Below, piece after piece: positions 47,660-54,914 of a DNA stretch of 64,000 nucleotides. A program made the translations under genes and the position numbers. The notes beneath the pieces are model-generated. The model made no database searches. It was not told the DNA's origin and saw only the letters and a list, made by a program, of their open reading frames with translations. How positions within the stretch are numbered: the first letter of the stretch is position 1; the number at the start of each line of letters is the position of its first letter. Source of the DNA: Gemmatimonadaceae bacterium (GTDB taxonomy: Bacteria; Gemmatimonadota; Gemmatimonadetes; Gemmatimonadales; Gemmatimonadaceae); NCBI GenBank assembly GCA_025934775.1, contig JAICWO010000011.1, positions 124,001 through 188,000 on the forward strand, read 5' to 3'.

Positions 47660-49140
47660 AGCACGTCCTCGCGATCGACGCCGGCACGACTGGAATCACC
47701 GCGCTCGTGATCGACGAGAAGGGCCGCGTCGCCGGACGCGCGTACCGCGAGCTGAAACAGTACTTCCCGCGGGCGGGGTGGGTGGAGCACGACCCGCTGG
47801 AGATATTCTCGTCCACCGTTGCCGCGGCGCGGGATGCGGTCGACGCGGCGGGGCACGTACCTGATGCAATCGGGATCACGAATCAACGTGAGACTATTGT
47901 CATATGGGAACGCACCGGCCGCCCGGTGCACCACGCGATCGTGTGGCAGGATCGACGAACCGCGGACCGGTGCGCGCAGCTCGCGCCGCGCGCCGAGTTG
48001 ATCGCGCAACGGACCGGCCTGCTTCCCGATCCCTACTTCTCGGCGACCAAGATCGAGTGGCTGCTCGAGCATTATCGACTGCGCGAGACATACGATCCGC
48101 GCGAGCTCGCGGTCGGGACGATCGATTCATGGCTCGTCTGGCGGCTCACGGGCGGCGCGCTGCACGCGACGGACCCGACGAACGCGTCGCGCACGATGCT
48201 GTACGACATCGATCGCCTCGCGTGGAGTGAGGAGCTCTGCGCGCTGTTTGGCGTCCCCGTCGAGATGCTGCCCGAAGTACGCGCGTCAAGCGGTTCGTTT
48301 GGCTCGACGCGCGCGGACGTGATCGGCTTCGAGGCGCCGATCACCGGAATCGCCGGGGATCAACAGTCGGCGCTCTTCGGCCAGGGCTGTTACGCTCGCG
48401 GGACGGGAAAGAATACGTATGGAACGGGCGCATTCCTCCTGCTCAACGCCGGAGAGGAACGACCCACCGGCGGTCCCGGTTTGTTGACGACGATCGCGTG
48501 CGACGCACAGGGTGGCGTCGCGTACGCGCTCGAGGCCGCAATCTTCATCGCCGGGGCCGCCGTGCAATGGCTCAGGGATGGACTCGGCATCGTCGAGCAC
48601 GCGAGCGATACGGAGCCGCTCGCGCGCTCGATTCCATCGACCGAAGGCGTGTACTTCGTGCCCGCGCTCACCGGGCTCGGCGCGCCGAACTGGGAGCCGC
48701 AGGCGCGTGGCACCATCGTTGGCCTCACCCGCGGAACGACTCGTGCCCATCTCGCGCGCGCGGCGCTCGAGGCGATGGCGTACGGCACCGCGGACGTGCT
48801 CGCGAGCATGCGGCGCGCGAGCGGCGCGCCGTTCGAGCGACTGCGCGTGGATGGCGGCGCGACGACCAACGATTGGTTGATGCAATTCCAAGCGGATATG
48901 CTCGGCGTCCCCGTGGAACGACCGGACATGGTCGAGACGACAGCGCTCGGCGCCGCCGGACTCGCCGGTCTTGGGGCCGGGGTATGGCGCGATGCCGACG
49001 AATTTCTCGCGACGCGCGAGTTCGCGACGTTCACACCGTTGCTCGAGCCCGCGCGTGCGGACGAGTTGATGGCCGGCTGGCATCGGGCGGTTCGTGCCAC
49101 GCTCTCGTGGGCGCGTGACACCGGGACGGATGGCGCGTGA
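47656..49140 (+). CDS. glpK: Glycerol kinase
   Basis: 494 residues. FGGY-family motifs: LAIDAGTTGITALVID at the N terminus, GWVEHDPLEIF, ITNQRETIVIWER, AIVWQDRRTADRCAQL, and GVYFVPALTGLGAPNWEPQARGTIVGLTRGT, plus RVDGGATTNDWLMQFQADMLG at the C-terminal ATP site. It phosphorylates glycerol to sn-glycerol-3-phosphate. FGGY members are close to each other, but the EHDPLEI and AxNWxxxARG signatures favour glycerol as substrate. No glpF or glpD is adjacent. Confidence 0.93.
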   Translation: MKHVLAIDAGTTGITALVIDEKGRVAGRAYRELKQYFPRAGWVEHDPLEIFSSTVAAARDAVDAAGHVPDAIGITNQRETIVIWERTGRPVHHAIVWQDRRTADRCAQLAPRAELIAQRTGLLPDPYFSATKIEWLLEHYRLRETYDPRELAVGTIDSWLVWRLTGGALHATDPTNASRTMLYDIDRLAWSEELCALFGVPVEMLPEVRASSGSFGSTRADVIGFEAPITGIAGDQQSALFGQGCYARGTGKNTYGTGAFLLLNAGEERPTGGPGLLTTIACDAQGGVAYALEAAIFIAGAAVQWLRDGLGIVEHASDTEPLARSIPSTEGVYFVPALTGLGAPNWEPQARGTIVGLTRGTTRAHLARAALEAMAYGTADVLASMRRASGAPFERLRVDGGATTNDWLMQFQADMLGVPVERPDMVETTALGAAGLAGLGAGVWRDADEFLATREFATFTPLLEPARADELMAGWHRAVRATLSWARDTGTDGA

Positions 49141-49769
49141 CGCGCCGGCTCCAGACGCTCGAGACCCACTGCCGCGCACTCGCCGAGTGCCGCATGTGCG
49201 GATACGCGCCGCACGTGAAGCCGATTCTATCGCACGCGACGAACCCGCGCGTGATGATCGTCGGCCAGGCGCCCGGCAAGGTGGAGGTCGAGGGAGGCAA
49301 ACCGTTCGCGGGGCGCGCCGGGCGCACGCTCTTTCGCTGGCTCGAGCGCGCCGGCATCGACGAGGAAGGCGCGCGTCGCTCGATCTACATCGCCGCGATC
49401 ACGCGCTGCTTCCCCGGTCCGAGCCCCAGCGGCCGCGGTGACCGCGTGCCGTCGCCGGCGGAGCAGGACGCGTGCGCGGTGTGGCTCGACGCGGAGCTTC
49501 GAATTATTCGCCCAAAGTTACTAATTCCGGTCGGCCGGCTGGCGATCACGCGCTTTCTCCCTCAACGCCCGCTGGACGAGCTCATCGGGCGGCGTCACGT
49601 CGTGGAGCATGCCGGCGGGCGATGCGACGCCATCCCGCTGCCGCACCCGTCGGGGGCGAGCAGTTGGATCCATCAAGGCGATCACCCGCAACTGCTCGAC
49701 CGCGCGCTCCGGCTCATCGCGAAGGAGCTTCGCGATCTCGGGCTGACGCAACGCAGGAGCGTGGCGTGA
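49137..49769 (+). CDS. Uracil-DNA glycosylase, Fe-S (family 4/5-like)
   Basis: 210 residues from GTG 49137 (4-nt overlap with glpK). Four Cys fit the 4Fe-4S pattern of these enzymes: Cys18 and Cys21 (LAECRMCGY), then RCFPGP and QDACAVW. Motif A is MIVGQAPGKVEVEGGKPFAGRAGRTLF and motif B PLPHPSGASSW. The acidic residue usual in motif A is shifted, and GQAPG with no E/D directly after G leaves open whether this is a family 4, family 5 or UDGX-like member; UDGX marker KRRIH is absent. It removes uracil, possibly also deaminated purines. Confidence 0.88.
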   Translation: MTRRLQTLETHCRALAECRMCGYAPHVKPILSHATNPRVMIVGQAPGKVEVEGGKPFAGRAGRTLFRWLERAGIDEEGARRSIYIAAITRCFPGPSPSGRGDRVPSPAEQDACAVWLDAELRIIRPKLLIPVGRLAITRFLPQRPLDELIGRRHVVEHAGGRCDAIPLPHPSGASSWIHQGDHPQLLDRALRLIAKELRDLGLTQRRSVA

Positions 49770-50170
49770 TGCGGGCGCTCGTGGTGGTGCTCGCCCTCTG
49801 TGGGAGGTTGGATGTTCGAGGTTGCAGGTTGGCAGCAGCGAGCGGCGACAGCGGGGGCCGTCTCCGCTCTCCACTCTCTACTCTCAACTCTCCGAACGTC
49901 CAACCTCCCGATTCGTGGTTCGCCCCTGACAAAGCGAAGCACTTCTTCACCGCTGCGTTCGTCCAGACCGCGTCGTTCGGCGGACTGCGCGCGATGGGGG
50001 CGAGTCATCGGGCATCGCTGGCTGGCGCAACGGCGGTGACGGCAGCGGTGAGCATTGGAAAGGAGCTCTACGATCGCCAGTTTGGCGGCGATCCGAGCTG
50101 GAAGGATCTCGCGTGGGACGCGGCGGGTTTACTGGTGGCGAGCGCGATGCTGCACCAGACGAAACCGTAA
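49769..50170 (+). CDS. YfiM-like (DUF2279) protein carrying an in-frame repeat insertion
   Basis: 133 residues from ATG 49769 (overlaps the previous stop). The C-terminal 84 residues match the YfiM/DUF2279 family: DSWFAPDKAKHFFTAAFVQTASFGGLRA, then SIGKELYDRQFGGDPSWKDLAWDAAGLL. In E. coli YfiM this follows directly on a short lipoprotein leader. Here residues 12-47 between the leader (MRALVVVLALC) and the domain are encoded exactly by heptamer element D, translating to GRLDVRGCRLAAAS and onwards. Removing the element leaves the frame open (LALC joined to DSW). The inserted peptide is polar and interrupts what should be a signal sequence, so export is doubtful. Confidence 0.75.
   Translation: MRALVVVLALCGRLDVRGCRLAAASGDSGGRLRSPLSTLNSPNVQPPDSWFAPDKAKHFFTAAFVQTASFGGLRAMGASHRASLAGATAVTAAVSIGKELYDRQFGGDPSWKDLAWDAAGLLVASAMLHQTKP
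49802..49909. repeat. Heptamer palindrome D, inserted in frame within a gene
   Basis: 108 bp, exactly 36 codons. Left arm starts GGGAGGTTGGATGTTCG and runs in 7-mers GAGGTTG, GATGTTC, GAGGTTG, CAGGTTG (49804-49831). Right arm has 7-mers CGCTCTC, CACTCTC, TACTCTC, AACTCTC (49865-49892), then CGAACGTCCAACCTCCC. The ends are complementary over 17 bp with one mismatch; the inner parts use two different heptamers and pair poorly. The CTCTC 7-mers equal those of palindrome A, linking the two loci. No target-site duplication is visible. Confidence 0.8.
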
Positions 50171-50210
50171 ATCATCGCGAGCGCAGCAACCATTATATTG
50201 AATCCGACGG

Positions 50211-50235
50211 ACCGTCGCGTACCGAACGCGACGGT
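50211..50235 (+). promoter_or_regulatory. Perfect 9-bp hairpin upstream of ccmE
   Basis: ACCGTCGCG (50211-50219), 7-nt loop, CGCGACGGT (50227-50235), 33 bp before the ccmE start. An AT-rich patch with TATATT (50194-50199) lies just upstream and could be a -10. No U tract follows, so an operator or leader hairpin is more likely than a terminator. Confidence 0.45.
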
Positions 50236-50268
50236 GCCGCTCCGTTCTGGGGCAGAGGCACTGTAACT

Positions 50269-50718
50269 ATGAAGCCGCGCACGAAATTCCTCATTGGCGG
50301 CGCCATCATCCTTGGCGTCGCCGCCTATCTCATGGTGAGCTCGATCCGTCAGACCGGCGTCGCGTATCTCACGCCGACCGAGCTTGCGCAGCGCGTGAAA
50401 GCCGATCCCGCCTTCGTCGATGCGGGCGTGAAGGTTGGCGCGCGGGTGGTGCCGGGCTCGATCCAACGCATGGCGGGCGGCAAGGAGTATCTGTTCCGCG
50501 TCACTGACGGGAGCTACACGTTCCCGGTCCTCTATCGCGGCATCGCGCCGGACACGTTCACCGACAGCGTCGATGTCGTCGTCGGCGGCCGGATGGGGAC
50601 CGACGGGACCTTTCAGGCGACGGAGCTGCTCGCCAAATGCGCGTCGCGCTATGAGAATGCGCCGACTCCGAAGTACCGCAACACGGCGGGCTACAAGGCC
50701 GCATCGAGCCGCGCGTGA
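50269..50718 (+). CDS. ccmE: Cytochrome c maturation protein CcmE, Cys-type haem site
   Basis: 149 residues from ATG 50269. N-terminal anchor FLIGGAIILGVAAYLMVSS and an OB-fold with FRVTDGSYTFPVLYRGIAPDTFTDSVDVVVGGRM, as in CcmE. In the haem-binding motif near the C terminus, most CcmE proteins have HxxxY; here it is CASRY, with Cys124 and Tyr128. CcmE holds haem covalently on that residue and hands it to CcmF for attachment to apocytochrome c. A Cys version is known from some archaea and sulfate reducers. It starts the ccmEFH cluster and its GTG/TGA junction overlaps ccmF by 4 nt. Confidence 0.93.
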   Translation: MKPRTKFLIGGAIILGVAAYLMVSSIRQTGVAYLTPTELAQRVKADPAFVDAGVKVGARVVPGSIQRMAGGKEYLFRVTDGSYTFPVLYRGIAPDTFTDSVDVVVGGRMGTDGTFQATELLAKCASRYENAPTPKYRNTAGYKAASSRA

Positions 50719-52757
50719 TTCTCATTGGAGAGTTGTCACTGTGGGTCGCGCTGCTGATGACGGCGTGGACCGCGACGGTGTCGTTCGCCGGCGGAGCGCT
50801 GCGGCGTGATGATCTGATCGCGAGCGGTGTGCGCGGCGTCTATGCCACGTTCGCGATGATCCTGCTGGCCTCCATCGGTCTCTGGACCGCGCTGCTCACC
50901 AAGGATTTTTCGGTCGCGTACGTCGCCGGCCACATCGCGTCGAACATGCCGAGCGCGTACATCTTCACCGCGTTCTGGAGCGGACAGGAAGGATCGATGC
51001 TGTTCTGGGCATTGATCCTGTCGATGTACGCATCGATCGCGATGTTCACGAATCGGAAGAAGAATCACGAGCTCGTGCCCTGGGCGGCGGGGACGCTCTC
51101 CGCCATTCTGCTGTTCTTCATCGTGACGATCTGCTTCAAGGCGAATCCGTTCACGCGCCTCGATTTCATTCCCGCCGACGGCCGCGGCATGAATCCGCAG
51201 CTTCAGAATCCGGGCATGGCGATTCACCCGCCCAATCTCTACCTCGGCTACGTCGCGACGGCGGTCCCGTTCTCGTTCGCGATCGCGGCGCTGTTCACGC
51301 GCCGGCTCGATGCCGAGTGGCTTGGCGTGGTCCGGCGGTGGTCGCTGCTGTCCTGGTTCTTCCTCACCGTCGGCATCCTCCTCGGCATGTGGTGGGCGTA
51401 CGTCGAATTGGGCTGGGGCGGTTACTGGGCCTGGGATCCGGTCGAGAATTCGTCGTTTCTGCCTTGGCTCACCACGACGGCGTTCCTGCACTCGATCATG
51501 ATTCAGGAAAAGCGCGGCATGCTGCGCAAGTGGAACGTCGTGCTCGTCGTCGTGAGCTTCCTGCTCGCCATCTTCGGGACGTTCATCACGCGCAGCGGGG
51601 TGATCGAGAGCGTGCACTCGTTCGCGCAGTCGCCGGTGGGGCCGTGGTTCGCGACGTTCTTCTTCCTGTCGGTCGGCATCACCGCGTTTCTGGTCGGCAC
51701 GCGGCTCCGGGACCTCGAGGCGAAGGCGGAGCTCGAGAGTCTCGTCAGCCGCGAGGCGGCGTTCCTCTACAACAATCTCGTGCTCGTCGGCATCGCCTTC
51801 GCCGTGATGTGGGGAACGATCTTCCCGATCATCTCGGAGTGGGTGAAGGGGACGAAGATCACCGTCGGGCCGCCGTTCTTCAATTCAGTGAACGTGCCGC
51901 TCGGACTGCTGCTGCTCCTCCTCACCGGCGTCGGTCCGCTCATCGCCTGGCGCAAGGCGTCGGCGTCGAATCTCAAACGGCAGTTCCTCACGCCGACCGT
52001 CACCGGTGTCGTCGTCGGGGGGGCGCTGCTCGCGCTCGGCATGCGGAACGGCTATGCGCTCATGGCGTACGCGCTCTGCGGCTTCGTCACGGGCACGATC
52101 GTGCAGGAGTTCTACAAGGGCATTCGCGCTCGCCAGACGATTCATGAGGAATCGCTCATTGTCGCGTTCTTCCGGCTGATCGGCCGCAATCGGCGGCGGT
52201 ACGGCGGCTACATCGTGCACGCGGGCGTGGTGATGCTCTTCGCGGCGTTCGCCGGCCTCGCGTTCAAGACCGACCACGACGTGACGCTCAAGCCCGGCGA
52301 ATCGTACCAGGTGCAGGACCCGTACGGCCACACCTGGCGCTTCGTGAGCCAGGGCGTGTCGACGAATCAGCAGCCGAATCGCGACGTCATCGCGGTCGCA
52401 CTCGAGACGTACCGCGACGGCAAGCCGATGGGTCTCACGACGAGCGAGAAGCGGCAGTACCTGGATTCGCAGGGGCAGCCGCTCTTTCAGCCGATCACGC
52501 AGGTGGCGATTCGCACCACGCCGCAGCTCGACACCTACGTCGTGCTCGCCGGTGTGCGCGGCGCGGACACCGCCGAATTCCGTGTCACGTTCAATCCGCT
52601 CGTGGTGTGGGTGTGGACCGGCGGCTACCTCATGCTGCTGGGCGGTCTGATCGTGATGTGGCCCCAAGCGGAGAAGCGCCGGCCGCAATCGGGCTACGTC
52701 GCCGTGATGCCGCCGAAGAGCGCGGGCGCCTCGGCGGAAGTTCCAGTGGCGGTATGA
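50715..52757 (+). CDS. ccmF: Cytochrome c haem lyase subunit CcmF
   Basis: 680 residues from GTG 50715. Polytopic, with the tryptophan-rich WWD signature WWAYVELGWGGYWAWDPVENSSFLPWL near residue 230 and AFWSGQEGSMLFWALILSMY upstream. Conserved external His in AIHPPNLYLGYV and in FLHSIMIQEKRGMLRKWN are the haem ligands expected for CcmF; the periplasmic domain near the C terminus carries TDHDVTLKPGESY. CcmF takes haem from CcmE and ligates it to the CxxCH motif, with CcmH. It overlaps ccmH by 4 nt. Confidence 0.95.
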   Translation: MILIGELSLWVALLMTAWTATVSFAGGALRRDDLIASGVRGVYATFAMILLASIGLWTALLTKDFSVAYVAGHIASNMPSAYIFTAFWSGQEGSMLFWALILSMYASIAMFTNRKKNHELVPWAAGTLSAILLFFIVTICFKANPFTRLDFIPADGRGMNPQLQNPGMAIHPPNLYLGYVATAVPFSFAIAALFTRRLDAEWLGVVRRWSLLSWFFLTVGILLGMWWAYVELGWGGYWAWDPVENSSFLPWLTTTAFLHSIMIQEKRGMLRKWNVVLVVVSFLLAIFGTFITRSGVIESVHSFAQSPVGPWFATFFFLSVGITAFLVGTRLRDLEAKAELESLVSREAAFLYNNLVLVGIAFAVMWGTIFPIISEWVKGTKITVGPPFFNSVNVPLGLLLLLLTGVGPLIAWRKASASNLKRQFLTPTVTGVVVGGALLALGMRNGYALMAYALCGFVTGTIVQEFYKGIRARQTIHEESLIVAFFRLIGRNRRRYGGYIVHAGVVMLFAAFAGLAFKTDHDVTLKPGESYQVQDPYGHTWRFVSQGVSTNQQPNRDVIAVALETYRDGKPMGLTTSEKRQYLDSQGQPLFQPITQVAIRTTPQLDTYVVLAGVRGADTAEFRVTFNPLVVWVWTGGYLMLLGGLIVMWPQAEKRRPQSGYVAVMPPKSAGASAEVPVAV

Positions 52758-53380
52758 TGATTTCGAGAAGAGCGTTCTTTGTACGCGCCGCGGCGAGCGG
52801 CGCGGCGATCGCGGGCGGAGCCGCGGCGCTCCGCGCGCAGCAGCCGACGGTGCACGACAGCAGTCTCGTGCCGACGGACACCGGCAATCTGTTCGCGATG
52901 AACCAGATGGCGGCGAAGTCGGTCGTGCTGCCGCCCAAGCCGGGCGCCACGGCGTCGATGTCGAACGACCAGCGCGACGCGCTCGAGCACCGGATCCGCT
53001 GTCAGTGCGGCTGCACGCTCGACGTGTACACCTGCCGCACCACCGACTTCTCGTGCCAGGTATCGCCGGCCATGCATGGCGACATCATGGCCCTGGTTCA
53101 GGGCGGCTACTCGGCGCAGGAGATCATCGACGCGTTCCAGAACGTGTACGGCGAGCGCGTGCTCATGGCGCCGACGAAGTCGGGGTTCAACCTCGTCGGC
53201 TGGTTCACGCCCGGCATCGCGCTGATCCTCGGCGGCATTGCCGTGGCCGGGCTGCTCCGGCGCTGGCGTGCGCGGTCGACCGTCGCGGCCCAGCCGACGT
53301 CTTATACGCCGCACGTCGACGCAACGCCGGAAGAATTGGCGCAGCTCGAGGCGGCGGTCCGCGCGGAGGACGATCGGTAG
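52754..53380 (+). CDS. ccmH: CcmH-type thiol protein with a twin-arginine signal
   Basis: 208 residues from ATG 52754. N terminus MMISRRAFFVRAAASGAAIAGGAAALRA: SRRAFF matches the Tat motif, then a hydrophobic stretch, so export in folded state is suggested; CcmH is usually Sec-exported. The CcmH domain has HRIRCQCGCTLDVYTC, containing the LRCxxC-like pair, plus an additional Cys in DFSCQV. SAQEIIDAFQNVYGERVLMAPTKSGFNLVGW and one C-terminal membrane helix complete the family layout. CcmH keeps apocytochrome cysteines reduced. It is coupled to ccmF. Confidence 0.9.
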   Translation: MMISRRAFFVRAAASGAAIAGGAAALRAQQPTVHDSSLVPTDTGNLFAMNQMAAKSVVLPPKPGATASMSNDQRDALEHRIRCQCGCTLDVYTCRTTDFSCQVSPAMHGDIMALVQGGYSAQEIIDAFQNVYGERVLMAPTKSGFNLVGWFTPGIALILGGIAVAGLLRRWRARSTVAAQPTSYTPHVDATPEELAQLEAAVRAEDDR

Positions 53381-53880
53381 TGGGAGCGCTGATCGTCGGA
53401 ACGCTGCTCGCCGTCGGCGCGCTCGCGTTCGTGCTCTATCCGGTCTTCTTCGGCGTTGCGCGCTCTGTGCCGACCGCGCCGGCGACCGCGCCCAACGAAC
53501 GCGAGTCGGCGGTAATCGCACTGCGTGAGATCGAATTCGATCGTGCCACCGGCAAGTTGTCCGAGGCCGACTACGCGGAGCTCAAGGCGCGCTACACCAA
53601 GCAGGCAATCGCGGCGATGCGTGAGTCGCGCGATGGCGCGACCATGACGACGGGCGACCGGCCGAGCGATGACGAGATCGAGGCGGCGGTGCAGGCGTAT
53701 CGCGCGCGCGCGAAAGCTGGCGCCGTGTGTGTGAGCTGCGGTCCCCGACCCGAGCCAGACGCGGCGTACTGCTCCAACTGCGGCCGGTACTTACACGACA
53801 GGTGCGCCGATTGCGGCGCACCTGTCGTCGCGCATGACGCGCGCTACTGCCTGAAATGCGGGAAAGCGCTCGCCGCGTGA
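53380..53880 (+). CDS. CcmI-like N terminus fused to a double zinc ribbon
   Basis: 166 residues from GTG 53380, one base into the ccmH stop. The start, LIVGTLLAVGALAFVLYPVFFG, then ALREIEFDRATGKLSEADYAELKARY, matches the membrane-hairpin/leucine-rich start of CcmI (CycH), but the TPR part of CcmI is missing. Instead the C-terminal 60 residues hold two zinc ribbons (CVSCGPRPEPDAAYCSNCGRYLH and CADCGAPVVAHDARYCLKCGKAL). CcmI binds apocytochromes with its TPR domain; here the replacing ribbons could serve a different partner. Function is inferred from position and the N terminus. Confidence 0.75.
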   Translation: MGALIVGTLLAVGALAFVLYPVFFGVARSVPTAPATAPNERESAVIALREIEFDRATGKLSEADYAELKARYTKQAIAAMRESRDGATMTTGDRPSDDEIEAAVQAYRARAKAGAVCVSCGPRPEPDAAYCSNCGRYLHDRCADCGAPVVAHDARYCLKCGKALAA

Positions 53881-53906
53881 AGCGGCGAGCGAGCGGCTGA
53901 TCCGCG

Positions 53907-54233
53907 TTACGGCTTCTTCGCGGTCGTGTCTTTGCCCGCGCCCGCCTTGCCGGGCTTGTGCGTCGCGGACTTTGCGCCGGTCTTGGCGTCGGCGGGCTTG
54001 GCGCCTTTCGCGGCGGGAGCCTTGGTCGAGGTCTTCGTGTCCGCCTTGGCGTCAGCCTTCGTGTCCGGCTTGGCGTTGGACTTCACGGCCGGCTTGGTGG
54101 TGTGCTTCGCGGCGCCCGCCTGCTTGGCGGCGGCGGCCGGCTTCTTTGCAGTGTCCTGCTTCGCGGCTTGCGCGTGGAGTTGCGCGCCGGCGAACAGCAG
54201 CGCGGCCGCGGCCAGGAAGGAAATACGCTTCAT
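53907..54233 (-). CDS. Exported lysine/alanine-rich low-complexity protein
   Basis: 108 residues from ATG 54233 (GGAGGAG 5 nt upstream). Signal peptide MKRISFLAAAALLFAGAQLHA, cleavage before Q. The mature part is an alternation of Ala, Lys, Thr and Asp (for example AKKPAAAAKQAGAAKHTTK and DTKADAKADTKTSTKAP), similar to histone H1-like tails. It has no fold prediction. A cationic secreted or periplasmic chain could bind peptidoglycan, lipopolysaccharide or nucleic acid. It is the only gene on the right side of the giant palindrome that faces away from it; the region upstream contains the hairpin GATCCCCGAACCGTTCGGGGTC at 54270-54291. Confidence 0.65.
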   Translation of the reverse strand: MKRISFLAAAALLFAGAQLHAQAAKQDTAKKPAAAAKQAGAAKHTTKPAVKSNAKPDTKADAKADTKTSTKAPAAKGAKPADAKTGAKSATHKPGKAGAGKDTTAKKP

Positions 54234-54330
54234 ACCACTCCTCCGGAGGGTGGGGGACAATCAACCGTAGATCCCCGAACCGTTCGGGGTCTCGAAAGCG
54301 GACCCTCGCTGGGACGGCGGCGTCACACGG
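54234..54330. other. Short non-coding stretch with a hairpin
   Basis: Promoter side of the Lys/Ala-rich protein gene. Contains ATCCCCGAAC with GTTCGGGGTC (54271-54291), a small hairpin, and then a GC-rich run up to the first repeat unit of the giant palindrome. Nothing else is recognisable. Confidence 0.5.
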
Positions 54331-54914
54331 CGGCAAACGCCGCAAACAACTAACGGCGCAAACAACTAACGGCGCAAACAACTAACGGCGCAAACAACTA
54401 ACGCCGCAAACAACGAACGGCGCTGACCTCCAAACAGCGCTGACTTCCAAACGGCGCCGACTTCCGAACGGCGCTTCCTTCCAAGCGGCGCCGACCTCCA
54501 AACGGCGCAGCCTGCGGCAGACCCATAACGGCGCAAACAACCACCCGCGCAACGGCAAACTGCGGGGCGGGCGCGGCGCTGCGCGCGCGCCCCGCGGCGG
54601 CTTGCCCCGTCACTCGCCGTGTGCCGTGGCGAGGTTACGCGCCGCTGCGCCGTTCGGCGCCGCTCGCCGCTGCGCCGTCGCCCGCCGTGCGCTTCTTGCG
54701 CCGTAATGCCTCTGCCGAACGGCGCAGCCGTTCGTGCCGCGCCCTTTGGAAGCGCCGCGCCGTTCGGAAGTTGGCGCTGTTCGGAAGTCAGCGCTGTTTG
54801 GAAGGCAGCGCCGTTTGGAGGTCAGCGGCGTTCGTTGTTTGCGCCCTTAGCTGCTTGCGGCGTTTGTTGTTTGCGGCGTTTGTTGTTTGCGGCGTCTGTT
54901 GTTTGCGCCGTTAG
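54331..54914. repeat. Giant palindrome E with mirrored blocks of 16-mers and 17-mers
   Basis: About 584 bp, no credible gene. Left arm: five tandem 16-mers with consensus CGCAAACAACTAACGG (54341-54420), then five 17-mers with consensus CGCTGACTTCCAAACGG (54421-54505). Right arm mirrors this: four clear 17-mers CTGTTTGGAAGTCAGCG-like (54760-54827), one degenerate, then five 16-mers complementary to the left ones (54829-54908). The 236-bp centre is extremely GC-rich with further small palindromes. The outermost right unit supplies the TAA stop of the adjacent permease gene. Arm identity is high over the inner 80 bp of the 16-mer/17-mer boundary. Not CRISPR: no spacers. Confidence 0.85.

Noticed and set aside
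54331-54914. CRISPR array
   Set aside because: Units of 16 and 17 bp follow each other without unique spacers, the two arms are complementary rather than direct repeats, and no cas gene is in the window.
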